Positions 1-11,151 are shown, numbered from the stretch's first letter. The stretch: 43,121 bases of DNA from Murinocardiopsis flavida (GCF_003014485.1 NZ_PYGA01000039.1:1-43121); one strand, 5' to 3'. The notes: generated by a model from the sequence alone, not told the origin. Numbers and translations: made by a program.

Positions 1-41
1 GCGGTGTCGCCCGGCCCGGTGGTGCTGCTGTTTTCGTCCAT
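1..41 (-). CDS. Start of a divergent regulator gene (partial)
   Basis: Reading leftwards from an ATG at 39-41, the first 13 complete codons are open (MDENSSTTGPGDT) and run off the window edge. The gene is divergent from the exporter at 269-1783, and the promoter between them has MerR-family geometry. A MerR-family activator is therefore the most likely product, but no DNA-binding motif lies inside the window. No clear Shine-Dalgarno is visible. The call rests on position and on the operator, so it is tentative. Confidence 0.4.
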   Translation of the reverse strand, partial: MDENSSTTGPGDT

Positions 42-146
42 GTGTTCACTTTACCTATACCCACCTACAATTACTATGTGTGATCATACGAATTCCTCTG
101 ACGCATCGCAGCCCACTCCTCGCCGCAACAAGCCCCGCCGCACCTC

Positions 147-177
147 TTGACCTCAATAATGATTGAGGTCTTACGGT
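147..177 (+). promoter_or_regulatory. MerR-type promoter with palindromic operator
   Basis: A -35 hexamer TTGACC (147-152) and a -10-like TACGGT (172-177) are separated by 19 bp. The spacer region holds a perfect 9-bp inverted repeat, GACCTCAAT (149-157) and ATTGAGGTC (162-170), with a 4-nt centre. An over-long 19-bp spacer with a dyad between the hexamers is the classic arrangement for MerR/SoxR-family activators, which untwist the DNA to align the hexamers. The promoter faces the exporter and would give a leader of about 85 nt containing the AAGGAGGG ribosome site. Confidence 0.75.
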
Positions 178-268
178 GTTCCCGGCCTGCGGAGCGGTCT
201 CCGCGGGGCAACGCACTGTGCCGTCCGCACACGGTGCTTCGGAGCAGGGACAAGTAAGGAGGGCATCT

Positions 269-1783
269 GTGCAGACCCCAGTGGTCAACCGGTCGCAGCG
301 CACCAGCAGTGGCGTGACCCTTGCCGTCGTGCTGTTAGGGGTACTCGTCGTGGCGATGTCCATCGCGGGCACCGCCATCGCGGTCCCTGAGATAGGCGCC
401 GAACTCGACGCGTCGGGCGCGCCGCTCCAATGGGTCGTCGCGGCCTACAACCTGACGTTCGCCGCCTTCACTCTGGTGTTCGGTTCGCTGGGCGACCTGT
501 TCGGGCGGCGCAGGACGTTCGTCACCGGCGTCGTGCTGTTCACGGCGGGTTCGCTGGCGAGTGCCGTGGTCACCGACATCTGGTTGCTGGACGCCGCGCG
601 CGCCCTCGCCGGGATCGGCGGCGCCGCGGTGATGGCCTGCGGAGGAGCGATCCTGGCCAGCACCTTCGACGGGCCGGCCCGCATGCGGGCGTTCGCGGCG
701 ATGGGCACGATGGCGGGCGTCGGCATCGCGATCGGACCGTTCCTGTCCGGCTGGCTGGTCGCCCTGCTCGGCTGGCGCGTCAGCTTCCTCGTCTACGTCG
801 CCGCGGGCGTCGCGGCCCTGATCGGCACCCTGTTCGTCGCCGAATCGACCTCGGGCGAGCGGCCGAGGATCGACTGGGCCGGCATGGTCGCCTTCGTCGC
901 CGGGCTGTCCCTCGTGATGTTCGCGATCATGGAGGGTCCCGAGGCGGGATGGGGCGCCCCTGCGGTCCTCGCGGCCCTCGGCGGCGGTGCGGTGCTGCTG
1001 GTGGTGTTCGCGATCATCGAGTCGCGCGTCGCGCAACCCGTCCTCGACCTCTCGCTCGTGCGCAACCGCCGCTTCATGGCCTGGTGCCTGGGCACGCTCA
1101 CGACCTCGGTGGGTTTCCTCGGGGTCCTGGTCTTCCTGCCGACCTACCTGCAAGGCGTCAACGGAGCGTCGGCCGGCACCGCCGGCCTCGTCATGCTGAT
1201 GCTCACCGCTCCTGTGCTGATCGCGCCCCTGATCGGCGGCCGACTGGTGAACAAGGGCGTCTCGCCCCGCCTGCTGATCACCCTGGCCCTGCTGCTCGTC
1301 ACCGCCGGGAACGCCTGGCTCACCGTGCTGCACCCCGGCATTGGAGCGGCGGCCCTGCTCGGTCCGCTGCTGGCGATCGGACTGGGCATGGGGCTGTCCT
1401 TCGGCATCACCGACGGCCAGGCGATGGACATCGTGGAACCCGGCCGGGTGGGCATGGCCGCGGGCTTCCTCAACACGGTCCGCGGCGGCGCCGAAGCCCT
1501 GGTGATCGCGATCTTCGGGTCGGTCCTGCTGACCCTGACCCTGGCCCGGCTCGGTTCTGGCGGGTTGGCCGCCCAGGTGGCGGCGGGCGACCTCAGCGGT
1601 GGCGACCGCGAGTTCCTGGCCGCCCAGTTCACCGACGCGTGGCAGGCGACCCAATGGGGCGTGGCCGCGCTCTGCCTGGCGGCGACGATCATCGTCTGGT
1701 CGCTGCTCGCACCGGGAGGGGCGCGGCGGCCGGGGCCCCGGCTCGGCGAAGCGCGCGAGGAACGTGCGGGAAGCGAAGCCTGA
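269..1783 (+). CDS. DHA2-family MFS drug exporter (14 TM)
   Basis: This is a 504-aa drug:H+ antiporter of the EmrB/QacA (DHA2) type in the cytoplasmic membrane. The N-terminal helix contains SIAGTAIAVPEI (about 31-42). MFS motif A follows as GSLGDLFGRRR (about 72-82), and an antiporter motif C-like stretch GVGIAIGPFLSG lies further on. Length and hydrophobic periodicity fit 14 helices. The GTG at 269 was chosen because AAGGAGGG lies 5 nt upstream; a longer frame opening at 176 would begin inside the -10 region of the MerR-type promoter. The substrate cannot be read from sequence. It is likely induced by the divergent regulator at the window start. Confidence 0.9.
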   Translation: MQTPVVNRSQRTSSGVTLAVVLLGVLVVAMSIAGTAIAVPEIGAELDASGAPLQWVVAAYNLTFAAFTLVFGSLGDLFGRRRTFVTGVVLFTAGSLASAVVTDIWLLDAARALAGIGGAAVMACGGAILASTFDGPARMRAFAAMGTMAGVGIAIGPFLSGWLVALLGWRVSFLVYVAAGVAALIGTLFVAESTSGERPRIDWAGMVAFVAGLSLVMFAIMEGPEAGWGAPAVLAALGGGAVLLVVFAIIESRVAQPVLDLSLVRNRRFMAWCLGTLTTSVGFLGVLVFLPTYLQGVNGASAGTAGLVMLMLTAPVLIAPLIGGRLVNKGVSPRLLITLALLLVTAGNAWLTVLHPGIGAAALLGPLLAIGLGMGLSFGITDGQAMDIVEPGRVGMAAGFLNTVRGGAEALVIAIFGSVLLTLTLARLGSGGLAAQVAAGDLSGGDREFLAAQFTDAWQATQWGVAALCLAATIIVWSLLAPGGARRPGPRLGEAREERAGSEA

Positions 1784-1837
1784 CCGTTCGGGACATAGCG
1801 GTCGGGACCGGGCGGTCGGGACAGGGCGGACGGGGCC

Positions 1838-3934
1838 TCAGGAGCCGCCGCGGTGCAAGTACGCCGCGAGCGTGTCCGCGACGCCGCGGCGTTCACTGCG
1901 GACCGCCCGCCCGAGCCAGCGAGCGGACTCCGCACGGTCGCCGCGCCGCTCGTACATCCGCACCAGGTCGTATCCCGCGTGGACGTGGCCGGACCGTGCG
2001 GCGTCGCGCAGCCACTGCTCGGCGTCCGCGGTCTCGCCGCGCTCGCGGCACACCCGCGCGAGGCCGTACATGCCCTGGGCGTCCCCGCCGTCCGCTGCCG
2101 CGCGGAACCACTCGGCGGCGCCGTCGAGGCCGCCGCCCGGGTCTCGGCGCATCAGCAGCCCGGCCAGGGCGACCATCGCGCCGGTGTGCCCGGCGGAGGC
2201 GGCGGCGCGGTACCAGTGCTCCGCCGCGGCCTCCGCGGCCGCCCATGCCTCCGCCTGCCGTTCCGGACCGTCGAAGATCGTCAGCATGCTCGCGCGGCCG
2301 ACCAGCGCCGCGAGTTCGAACATCGCCTGCACGTGTCCCGCCTCGGCGGCCCTGCGCATCCAGTACTCCGTGCTGACCCGGTCCATGACCGCGTTCGCCG
2401 GAACCGTGCGCGGCGCGGCCGCCCGCCCCCGGAAGCTCCGCGCGATGCGGTACAGCGCGTCGCCGCTCTCGGCGACGTCGGTCCTGCCGAACCACTCGGC
2501 CGCGCCTTCGTAGTCGCCGCGCTCCTCCAGCAGGACCCCGAGGCTGTTCATCGCGCGGCTCTCGCCCTGCTCCGCGAGGGGGAGCCACGCCGCTTCCGCG
2601 ATCTCCGGCAGCCCCGCGTCGCGGGCGGTGCGGCCGATCAGCCACCGCTCCTCGCCGGTGGCGTGGTCGAGGGCCCGCCGCCACACGTGCTCGGGCACCT
2701 CGGTGGTGTGGTCGGCGTCGACCAGGTAGTCGAACGCGCGCCAGGTCGACTGCTCCAGGTCGCACGGGACGAGCAGGCTGGTCACCCCGAGCCGCTGCCC
2801 GGTCGCCCACGCCCACGCTTCCGCGAGTCCTTCGGGGCGCAGGAGGACGGCGTCTGCGAGGTAGCCGGCGTGCACCTCGTCGAGCAGTGTCCGGGGAACG
2901 GGTGAGCTGAGTCCCGTGCGGGCGAGATCGGTCGCCGCGGCGACCAGGGCGTGCCCGCGGGGGTTGCCGTCGTCGGCGGTAGGACGGCGGGCGCCCCGCC
3001 ACTCGTCGAGCAGCTCCGGGCCCGCGGCGAGGTACTCGGTGGGGCCGAAGTCGCCGTGGTGCGCGTACGCCTCCGCCAACCGGCCGTCGGCCTCGGCGGC
3101 GGCAACGGAGCGGAGCCGCCGGAGTTCCGCCGCCGACCAGGTCCGCTCCAGGTGGACGGGGTCGGCCGCGTTCAGGACCCGCATGCCGATCATCCGCTCG
3201 TCGCGGCGACCGGCGCCCTGCCCGTCCGGTCCGTCGGAGCCGCGGAGTTCGGAGCGCAGCCGCCGGTAGACCTTGGTGCGCATGGTGGCGACGATGGGGA
3301 CGCGGGCGCGGACGAGCCAGCTGACGAGCTCCGGCCCGAGCCCGCCCGGCCGAAGATGGCCTTCCATGTTGTCGAGCCACAGCATCCAGCGGGTGGTGTC
3401 GGTGTCCACCAGTTCGGGGAGCCGGTGCAGGTCCGATCCCGGATCAGGAGAGAGGACCCGGTGCCGGGGCAGGGCGCCCCTGACGGCCTCCAGCGCCGCC
3501 CGGGTCTTGCCCGCCGTCGACGGGCCGACGACCAGGACCAGTCCGCCGTCCGCAGCGGCCGCGGCGACGCGCCCGCGGAGCTCGTCGTCGCGGTCGCGCG
3601 CCACGTAGGGCGGCAGGGCGCCGCTGCCGCCGCTGTGGCGCGCGCGGTGGACGCCCGCGGCGAACGGCGCGAACTCCCCGGTCAACGGCAGGTCGGCGAG
3701 TGAGCGCAGCAGGCGGGCGGCGTCGCCCGGCGCGGCGAGGTGGATGTCGCCCACCGACCCGGCCATGACGGCGGTGCCGGACACGTCGCGTGCGGTGTTG
3801 CGGGTGGGCCTTCGGGCGGGACTGCGGGCGGGGTTGTGGGTGGTTTCGCCGGCGCTGTCGTGGGGGGTGTCGTGGGTGCGGTTGCGGGCGGGGTTGCGGC
3901 CGCCATCTCGGGACTGTTCGGGCCACTGCTCCAT
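1838..3934 (-). CDS. P-loop NTPase with C-terminal Sel1/TPR-like repeats
   Basis: The protein has 698 aa. Residues 1-50 are low-complexity and rich in Arg, Asn, Pro and Thr. A short motif SGTAVMAGSVGDIHL (about 52-66) follows; it resembles the V-x-Q-x-G-type motif at the N terminus of many actinobacterial NB-ARC/STAND proteins. A Walker A, GPSTAGKT, lies at 137-144 and a Walker B-like MLWLDN at about 184-189. The C-terminal third carries at least four Sel1-like repeats (for example AAEAGHVQAMFELA and AAADGGDAQGMYGLA). The architecture of adaptor motif, NTPase and repeat sensor resembles NLR/STAND regulators, but no HD or WHD region is clear and no function is known. DUF4913 lies 69 bp upstream on the same strand, probably in one transcript. 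An internal Met57 is an alternative start. Confidence 0.8.
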   Translation of the reverse strand: MEQWPEQSRDGGRNPARNRTHDTPHDSAGETTHNPARSPARRPTRNTARDVSGTAVMAGSVGDIHLAAPGDAARLLRSLADLPLTGEFAPFAAGVHRARHSGGSGALPPYVARDRDDELRGRVAAAAADGGLVLVVGPSTAGKTRAALEAVRGALPRHRVLSPDPGSDLHRLPELVDTDTTRWMLWLDNMEGHLRPGGLGPELVSWLVRARVPIVATMRTKVYRRLRSELRGSDGPDGQGAGRRDERMIGMRVLNAADPVHLERTWSAAELRRLRSVAAAEADGRLAEAYAHHGDFGPTEYLAAGPELLDEWRGARRPTADDGNPRGHALVAAATDLARTGLSSPVPRTLLDEVHAGYLADAVLLRPEGLAEAWAWATGQRLGVTSLLVPCDLEQSTWRAFDYLVDADHTTEVPEHVWRRALDHATGEERWLIGRTARDAGLPEIAEAAWLPLAEQGESRAMNSLGVLLEERGDYEGAAEWFGRTDVAESGDALYRIARSFRGRAAAPRTVPANAVMDRVSTEYWMRRAAEAGHVQAMFELAALVGRASMLTIFDGPERQAEAWAAAEAAAEHWYRAAASAGHTGAMVALAGLLMRRDPGGGLDGAAEWFRAAADGGDAQGMYGLARVCRERGETADAEQWLRDAARSGHVHAGYDLVRMYERRGDRAESARWLGRAVRSERRGVADTLAAYLHRGGS

Positions 3935-4003
3935 GGGCCGCCTCTCACCGCCCCCGCTGCGCGGGGCGCCGTGCGCGCGCCGACCGGGCCCGCTGCCGCC
4001 CGC

Positions 4004-4396
4004 TCACCATTCGTCCTCGAACCACCCAAGGGGGGCCGGGACGGACGGCAGCTGCTCCGGGTCGACGTGCCCGTGCGGCGTGCACGCGCGGAACGGCCCG
4101 GTCTTCGACAGGAGGGCCGCCAGGTGGGGATCGAGGTGGTCGCGGTACCACACGGACATCCCGGTGCCCGGCTCCCAGCGCAGCACCTCCCAGGAATGCC
4201 AGAGCGCGTGGAACCTCGAGACGGCCTCCGAATGGCGCCACCACTCGGCGCACCACCGGTACTCGCCGCCGGTGGGGCGGCAGTACATCGGAATGAACCG
4301 GTAGACGACGAACTCCTGGACGTTCTTGAAGACCGGTTCCGGCGCCTCCTCGGCCGGGGCCTCAGGGGGCGGCGGTTCATCGGCGGTTCGTCCCAT
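4004..4396 (-). CDS. DUF4913 domain protein
   Basis: This is a 130-aa protein of unknown function. The core RWCAEWWRHSEAVSRFHALW, followed by WEVLR, GTGMSVWYRDHLDPHL and a GPF segment, matches the DUF4913 pattern as I know it. That family is common in actinobacterial integrative elements and phages. The N-terminal 25 residues are Pro/Glu/Ala-rich. The ATG at 4394-4396 is preferred because AAGGGAGACGAGG lies just upstream; the frame opens earlier, but the extension is arginine-rich and unlikely. It is transcribed towards the P-loop/Sel1 gene 69 bp downstream and is probably co-transcribed with it. The 266-bp gap to the divergent hydrolase has only short GC repeats (three CGGCGCGGCC-like units near 4600-4627). 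Confidence 0.8.
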   Translation of the reverse strand: MGRTADEPPPPEAPAEEAPEPVFKNVQEFVVYRFIPMYCRPTGGEYRWCAEWWRHSEAVSRFHALWHSWEVLRWEPGTGMSVWYRDHLDPHLAALLSKTGPFRACTPHGHVDPEQLPSVPAPLGWFEDEW

Positions 4397-4662
4397 GCGT
4401 CGCCTCGTCTCCCTTCCTCGCCCCGCATCCTGCCACGCGCAAGAAAGCGGAGGGCGGGCGCCCGGAACCGCACCGCGTCCACGGGGGCAGGGCGCGGCGG
4501 CCCGGAGCCGACGGGACGGCGGCACGGGCGGCACCCGGAGTCAGTCCGCGGCCGCTCCCCCGCCGGACTCGCGGCACCGGGTGCCCGTCGGGAGGCTCCG
4601 CCCGGCGCGGCCCGGCGCGGCCCGGCGTCAACCGCCCACCGGCCCACTGGGATGATTCCGGC

Positions 4663-5340
4663 ATGGCCACCTACGTACTGATCCCCGGCGCCGGATGCGG
4701 TCCCTGGCACTGGCACCTGCTGGTGCCCCAACTGCGGGCGCGCGGGCACGACGTGGTGACGGTCGAGCTGCCCTGCAACGACGACGCGGCGGGGCTCGGC
4801 GACTATACCGACGCCGTCGTCGACGCCATCGGCGACCGAACCGACCTCGTCGTCGTCGCCCACTCGCTCGCGGGCTTCACCGGCCCGCTGGTGTGCGAGC
4901 GCCTCCCGGCGGACCTGCTCGTACTGCTGACCGCCATGGTCCCCGCTTCGGGCGAGCCGCCGGGCGAGTGGTGGGACGCCACCGGGTTCGAGGCGGCGCG
5001 GCGCGTCCAGGCCGAGCGCGACGGCGCCGCACCGGAGGGCGACAGGGAGGTCTACTTCCACGACCTCCCCGCTGATCTCGCCGCCGAGGCGGAGACGCGC
5101 TGGCGCGGCCAGTCGGGCACGCCGATGGCCCTGCCGTGGCCACTGCCCGCCTGGCCGCGGGTCGCCACCCGGTTCCTGCTCTGCCGCGACGACCGCTTCT
5201 TCCCCGAGGACTTCATGCGCCGCCTCGCGCGGGACCGCCTGGGGATCGCCGCCGACGCGATGGCGGGCGGCCACTTCCCCATGCTCTCCCGGCCGAAGGA
5301 CCTCGCCGAGCGCCTGGAGGAATACCGCCTGGGCACGTGA
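4663..5340 (+). CDS. Alpha/beta hydrolase
   Basis: This is a 225-aa small alpha/beta hydrolase without a signal peptide. The N terminus YVLIPGAGCGPWHW forms the oxyanion strand-loop. The nucleophile elbow is AHSLAG (Ser about 68), the probable acid lies in CRDDRFF, and the catalytic His is in GGHFPM near the C terminus. It resembles the esterase/MhpC-like proteins common in actinomycetes; the substrate is unknown. There is no obvious Shine-Dalgarno, but GATGAT ends 6 nt before the ATG, which would suit a leaderless transcript. The 194 bp to the next gene show nothing recognisable. Confidence 0.88.
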   Translation: MATYVLIPGAGCGPWHWHLLVPQLRARGHDVVTVELPCNDDAAGLGDYTDAVVDAIGDRTDLVVVAHSLAGFTGPLVCERLPADLLVLLTAMVPASGEPPGEWWDATGFEAARRVQAERDGAAPEGDREVYFHDLPADLAAEAETRWRGQSGTPMALPWPLPAWPRVATRFLLCRDDRFFPEDFMRRLARDRLGIAADAMAGGHFPMLSRPKDLAERLEEYRLGT

Positions 5341-5534
5341 GAGGGACGGGACCGCGCTGCCGCCTGCCGTCCGCCCTGCCGCAGGGCCCCGCTTGACGCC
5401 CGCGTCACGCGATCCGGCCAAGGAACCCCCGGTCCTGGCCCGGCCATCGCCCCCGCGCCGTCGCGCCGCGCGGCGGCCGCGGCCTCGGCCAGGCCCGCGC
5501 CGGGCCCCGGCTCCGCCGGACTAGGCTCCGGGCC

Positions 5535-6014
5535 ATGCCGCCGAACACGGTTCCGCCCATCGCCTTCGAGTTCCGCCGTCTCGCAGATCCCGGCGCATAC
5601 CCGGACCTGGCACTGCGCCTCGGCGCCGCCCGGTACACGGCCGACACCTACTACTTCGCCCCCGACGGCGGGTCCCCGGTCCCCGAGTCGATCGGCGGAC
5701 GCCTTGCGCTGCTGCTCGACCAGTGGCTGGAACTGCTCGCCATGCTGCGGGACGGCGACGCGGTGCACCTCCCGTTCGACTTCTCCGACCAGTCCACGGG
5801 CTGGCTGCGCGTCACGCTTTTCGAGGACGACGAAGTGCTGGTGGAGGCCGGCTGGAGCCGCATCGAGGGCTGGCGCTGTCGACCCTGGGACATCAGCGGG
5901 ACGGCCGCCGGGATCCGCGACTTCACTCCGAACCCGAATGCCTCGACCACCGGTACTCTGACCGCTCTGCGCGCGGCGATCGGACGCGACAGGGACGCGT
6001 TCGCGGCCCTCTGA
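5535..6014 (+). CDS. Hypothetical protein (159 aa)
   Basis: I do not recognise a family. The protein is acidic and soluble, with no TM segment or signal peptide. An N-terminal segment rich in aromatic residues (YTADTYYFAP) precedes a predicted helical stretch with Trp (LLLDQWLELLAML). Then comes an alternating beta-like segment (WLRVTLFEDDEVLVEAGWS) and a C-terminal helix. This layout recalls small immunity-type or DUF proteins encoded singly. The hexamer TAGGCT (5522-5527) lies 7 nt before the ATG and no ribosome site is present, so it is probably leaderless. It converges on acnA with a strong hairpin between them. Codon bias supports a real gene. Confidence 0.7.
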   Translation: MPPNTVPPIAFEFRRLADPGAYPDLALRLGAARYTADTYYFAPDGGSPVPESIGGRLALLLDQWLELLAMLRDGDAVHLPFDFSDQSTGWLRVTLFEDDEVLVEAGWSRIEGWRCRPWDISGTAAGIRDFTPNPNASTTGTLTALRAAIGRDRDAFAAL

Positions 6015-6053
6015 CCGCGCCCGCGGCGCCGGGATCCCGCCCGGGAAGACCGC

Positions 6054-6084
6054 GGGCCGCCCCGGCCGGTGGGCGGGGCGGCCC
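6054..6084. terminator. Bidirectional hairpin between hypothetical gene and acnA
   Basis: A perfect 10-bp inverted repeat, GGGCCGCCCC (6054-6063) and GGGGCGGCCC (6075-6084), with an 11-nt loop lies between two convergent stop codons. There is no long U-tract, as is usual for high-GC actinomycete terminators. Confidence 0.7.
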
Positions 6085-6102
6085 TTGTGCGTTCGGCGCG
6101 TG

Positions 6103-8889
<2,787 letters not shown>

Positions 8890-9146
8890 GGATATGCCTC
8901 CTGATCTCGCCACTTTCTCCCGGCATCCTGCCCTAGGGGCGGGCCGGGATCGCCACTGAGGCCGCCCTTACCTGCGGGAACCGGCCCGGCCGCGGCCGGA
9001 GCGGTGCCCGTCGTGCCGCAGCGGGCGGGGTCGCTCCCCCGGACCCGGCGGCCGCTCGTACAGCGGGGCCGTCGGCACCATCATCGCAGGCGCGGCGCTG
9101 CAACGGACGACGCCACGTGGGCCGGCGGTTCGGTGACCCGTTCAAT

Positions 9147-9191
9147 TATCTCGACGTCAAGCTATCGAAAAAGTATCTCGATATCAAGTTA
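9147..9191. promoter_or_regulatory. Two tandem MarR-like operator dyads
   Basis: Two 18-bp imperfect palindromes, TATCTCGACGTCAAGCTA (9147-9164) and TATCTCGATATCAAGTTA (9174-9191), are spaced 27 bp start to start. Each matches its own reverse complement at 14 of 18 positions, and they match each other closely. They resemble the TATCTTGAYRTCAAGATA-type sites of MarR/OhrR regulators. This AT-rich patch stands out in the surrounding GC-rich DNA and lies in the 464-bp gap between acnA and the divergent membrane protein. The cognate regulator is not in this window. Confidence 0.6.
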
Positions 9192-9353
9192 TATGCCGGG
9201 TATGCGGGAGTGGGACACTCTGTTTCGCACATCGGAACCGGGGTACCGCGCGCAGCGTCCTACCCCGGTCAGCCCGCGGCAGGCAGGCCCCCGTGCCACT
9301 CCCCCGGCAGCCGCGTCACAACGCACACCAGGAAATCAGAGGCACCCAACGAC

Positions 9354-9908
9354 ATGAACATGATCCGAGCCGTCCTCTGCGTGCTCGTGGGTATCGGGAT
9401 GTTGATCATCGGCATCGCCACAATGGGCGAGACCGAGGTGAAATGCGGCAGCGAGGTCATGCAGCCGGGCGACATCTGCGAGGAGACCCGGCGGGGGAAC
9501 ACCACCGAACGCACCTATGAGGAGCAGGCCGAGTCGAACACCACGACCTCCTGGGTGATGATCGGGCTCAGCCCGATCATGGTCGTCGGCGGCGTGGTCT
9601 GGGCGCTCTCCGGCCGCCGCAAGAACCGCCCGGCCATGGCGCAGGCGCCGCAGTTCCCGCAGCCCGGCCCGCCCCAGCAGCAGGGCTACGGGCAGCAGTA
9701 CCCGCAGTCGGGCCCGCAGCAGGGCTACGGGCAGCACGCCTACCCGCAGGGCCCCCCGCCCCAGAGCTACGGCCAACAGGGCCACGGACAGCAGGGGTAC
9801 GGGCAGCAGGGGTACGGCCAGCAGCAACCGCCGCCCCAGGGCTACGGGCAGCAGCAACCGCCGCCGCAGGGCTACGGCCCCTACCCGCCGCAGCAGCCGT
9901 ACCGCTGA
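9354..9908 (+). CDS. Two-TM membrane protein with Q/G/Y/P-rich tail
   Basis: The protein has 184 aa. TM1 (about 5-24) is followed by an external loop with two Cys (C31, C42) in the pattern [12 protein letters not shown], likely a disulfide, and then TM2 (about 66-86). A basic GRRKNR stretch precedes a tail of about 85 residues (100-184) made almost only of Gln, Gly, Tyr and Pro, with repeated GYGQQ units. By charge, the tail is cytoplasmic. The function is unknown; related tails occur in actinobacterial membrane proteins and may drive condensation or multivalent binding. ATG 9354 is chosen because the upstream extension has no membrane-protein character; ATG 9360 is an alternative. Confidence 0.75.
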   Translation: MNMIRAVLCVLVGIGMLIIGIATMGETEVKCGSEVMQPGDICEETRRGNTTERTYEEQAESNTTTSWVMIGLSPIMVVGGVVWALSGRRKNRPAMAQAPQFPQPGPPQQQGYGQQYPQSGPQQGYGQHAYPQGPPPQSYGQQGHGQQGYGQQGYGQQQPPPQGYGQQQPPPQGYGPYPPQQPYR

Positions 9909-9927
9909 CCCGCGGCGGTCCCCGCTC

Positions 9928-9967
9928 ATGACGACGGCGCCCGTCGCAGGACGGGCGCCGTCGTCAT
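9928..9967. terminator. Perfect 18-bp hairpin between convergent genes
   Basis: The arms at 9928-9945 and 9950-9967 are exact reverse complements over 18 bp, with the 4-nt loop GCAG. The hairpin lies between the Q-rich membrane protein and the convergent oxidoreductase and can serve both strands. Confidence 0.85.
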
Positions 9968-10022
9968 GTCCATCGTCGTGTTCCGCCACCGTGTCCGCCG
10001 CACGGCGGCACTGCGGCGCCGC

Positions 10023-10964
10023 TCAGCCGAGCTGCGGGACGACCTCGGCCGCGATCAGCTCCAGGTGGTCGAGGTCGCTCTGGTCGAGGACCTGGAGGTA
10101 GACGCGCTGGGCGCCGATCGCCGCGAACCGGCCGAGCTTCTCGACGACCTCGGCCGGGGTGCCGGCGAGGCCGTTCTCCCGCAGCTCCTCGGGCTTGCGG
10201 CCGATCGCCTCGGCGCGGCGGGCGATCTCGGCGTCGTCGCGGCCGCAGCACACCACCTGCGCCGCCGAGTACACCATGGGCCTGGACCGCCCCGACGCCT
10301 CGACGGCCAGCCGGGTGCGCTCGAACGCCGCCTCGGTGTCCTCGATCCCGTTGAACGGGACGTTGTACTCGTCGGCGTGCGCCGCCGCCAGCCGGGGCGT
10401 GCGCTTGACCCCCACCCCGCCGATGAGCACCGGCGGCCGCGGGGCCTGGTGCGGTTTGGGCAGCGCGGGGCTGTCGGTCAGCCGGAAGTGCCGCCCCTCG
10501 TAGCGGAACGTCTCGCCGACCGGGGTCTCCCACAGGCCCGTGATGACGTCGAGCTGCTCCTCGTAGCGGTCGAACCGCTCGCGGGCCGACGCGGCGAAGG
10601 GGATGCCGTAGGCGTTGTGCTCCTCCTCATACCAGCCCGCGCCGAAGCCGAACTCCACGCGCCCGCCGCTCATCCGGTCGACCTGGGCGACCGAGATCGC
10701 AAGCGGCCCGGGGTGCCGGAAGGTCGCCGCGGTCATCAGCGTGCCCAACCGGATGCGGGAGGTCTCGCGTGCGAGCCCGGCAAGGGTGATCCAGGCGTCG
10801 GTGGGCCCGGGCAGGCCGTCGGCGTCACCCATCCGCAGGTAGTGGTCCGACCGGAAAAAGGCGTCGAAGCCGAGGTCCTCGGCGGCCCTGGCGACCGCGA
10901 GCTGGGTGTCGTAGCTGGCACCCTGCTGCGGCTCGGTGAAGATCCTCAATCGCATGCGACCCAT
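10023..10964 (-). CDS. LLM-class F420-dependent oxidoreductase
   Basis: This 313-aa protein belongs to the luciferase-like monooxygenase TIM-barrel family, in which actinobacterial members usually use coenzyme F420. Supporting motifs are AEDLGFDAFFRSDHYL (about 29-44), RIRLGTLMTAATFRHPG, VEFGFGAGWYEEEH, and ENGLAGTPAEVVEKLGRF near the C terminus, a typical LLM signature. The ATG at 10964 is preferred because AAGGGAG lies 4 nt upstream; an internal Met three codons later is also possible. The substrate cannot be deduced. The 187 bp upstream show no strong promoter. Confidence 0.9.
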   Translation of the reverse strand: MGRMRLRIFTEPQQGASYDTQLAVARAAEDLGFDAFFRSDHYLRMGDADGLPGPTDAWITLAGLARETSRIRLGTLMTAATFRHPGPLAISVAQVDRMSGGRVEFGFGAGWYEEEHNAYGIPFAASARERFDRYEEQLDVITGLWETPVGETFRYEGRHFRLTDSPALPKPHQAPRPPVLIGGVGVKRTPRLAAAHADEYNVPFNGIEDTEAAFERTRLAVEASGRSRPMVYSAAQVVCCGRDDAEIARRAEAIGRKPEELRENGLAGTPAEVVEKLGRFAAIGAQRVYLQVLDQSDLDHLELIAAEVVPQLG

Positions 10965-11151
10965 TGTTCTCCCTTTTCCCGATTCGCGGAAATCGCCAGG
11001 CGGTGTCCGGGTTCGACGGTGCCCGCCGCCGAACGGTTGCGCCCCCACGCGCCAAGTGTCTCGCGCGGCGGCACCCCCTGACCGGCGAATCGACCGGCAA
11101 CCGACCCGCGAACACTCGTGCTCGCCGGTGCGGCGTCCCTGGTGGGCGGCG

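Noticed and set aside
335-1654. Long antisense frames opposite the MFS gene, kinase and acnA
   Set aside because: They are frame shadows of high-GC coding DNA, without plausible domains.
4600-4630. CGGCGCGGCC triple repeat upstream of the hydrolase
   Set aside because: Short GC repeat typical of high-GC intergenic DNA; no clear function.
9117-9353. N-terminal extension of the Q-rich membrane protein
   Set aside because: It covers the MarR-like dyads and has no membrane-protein features.
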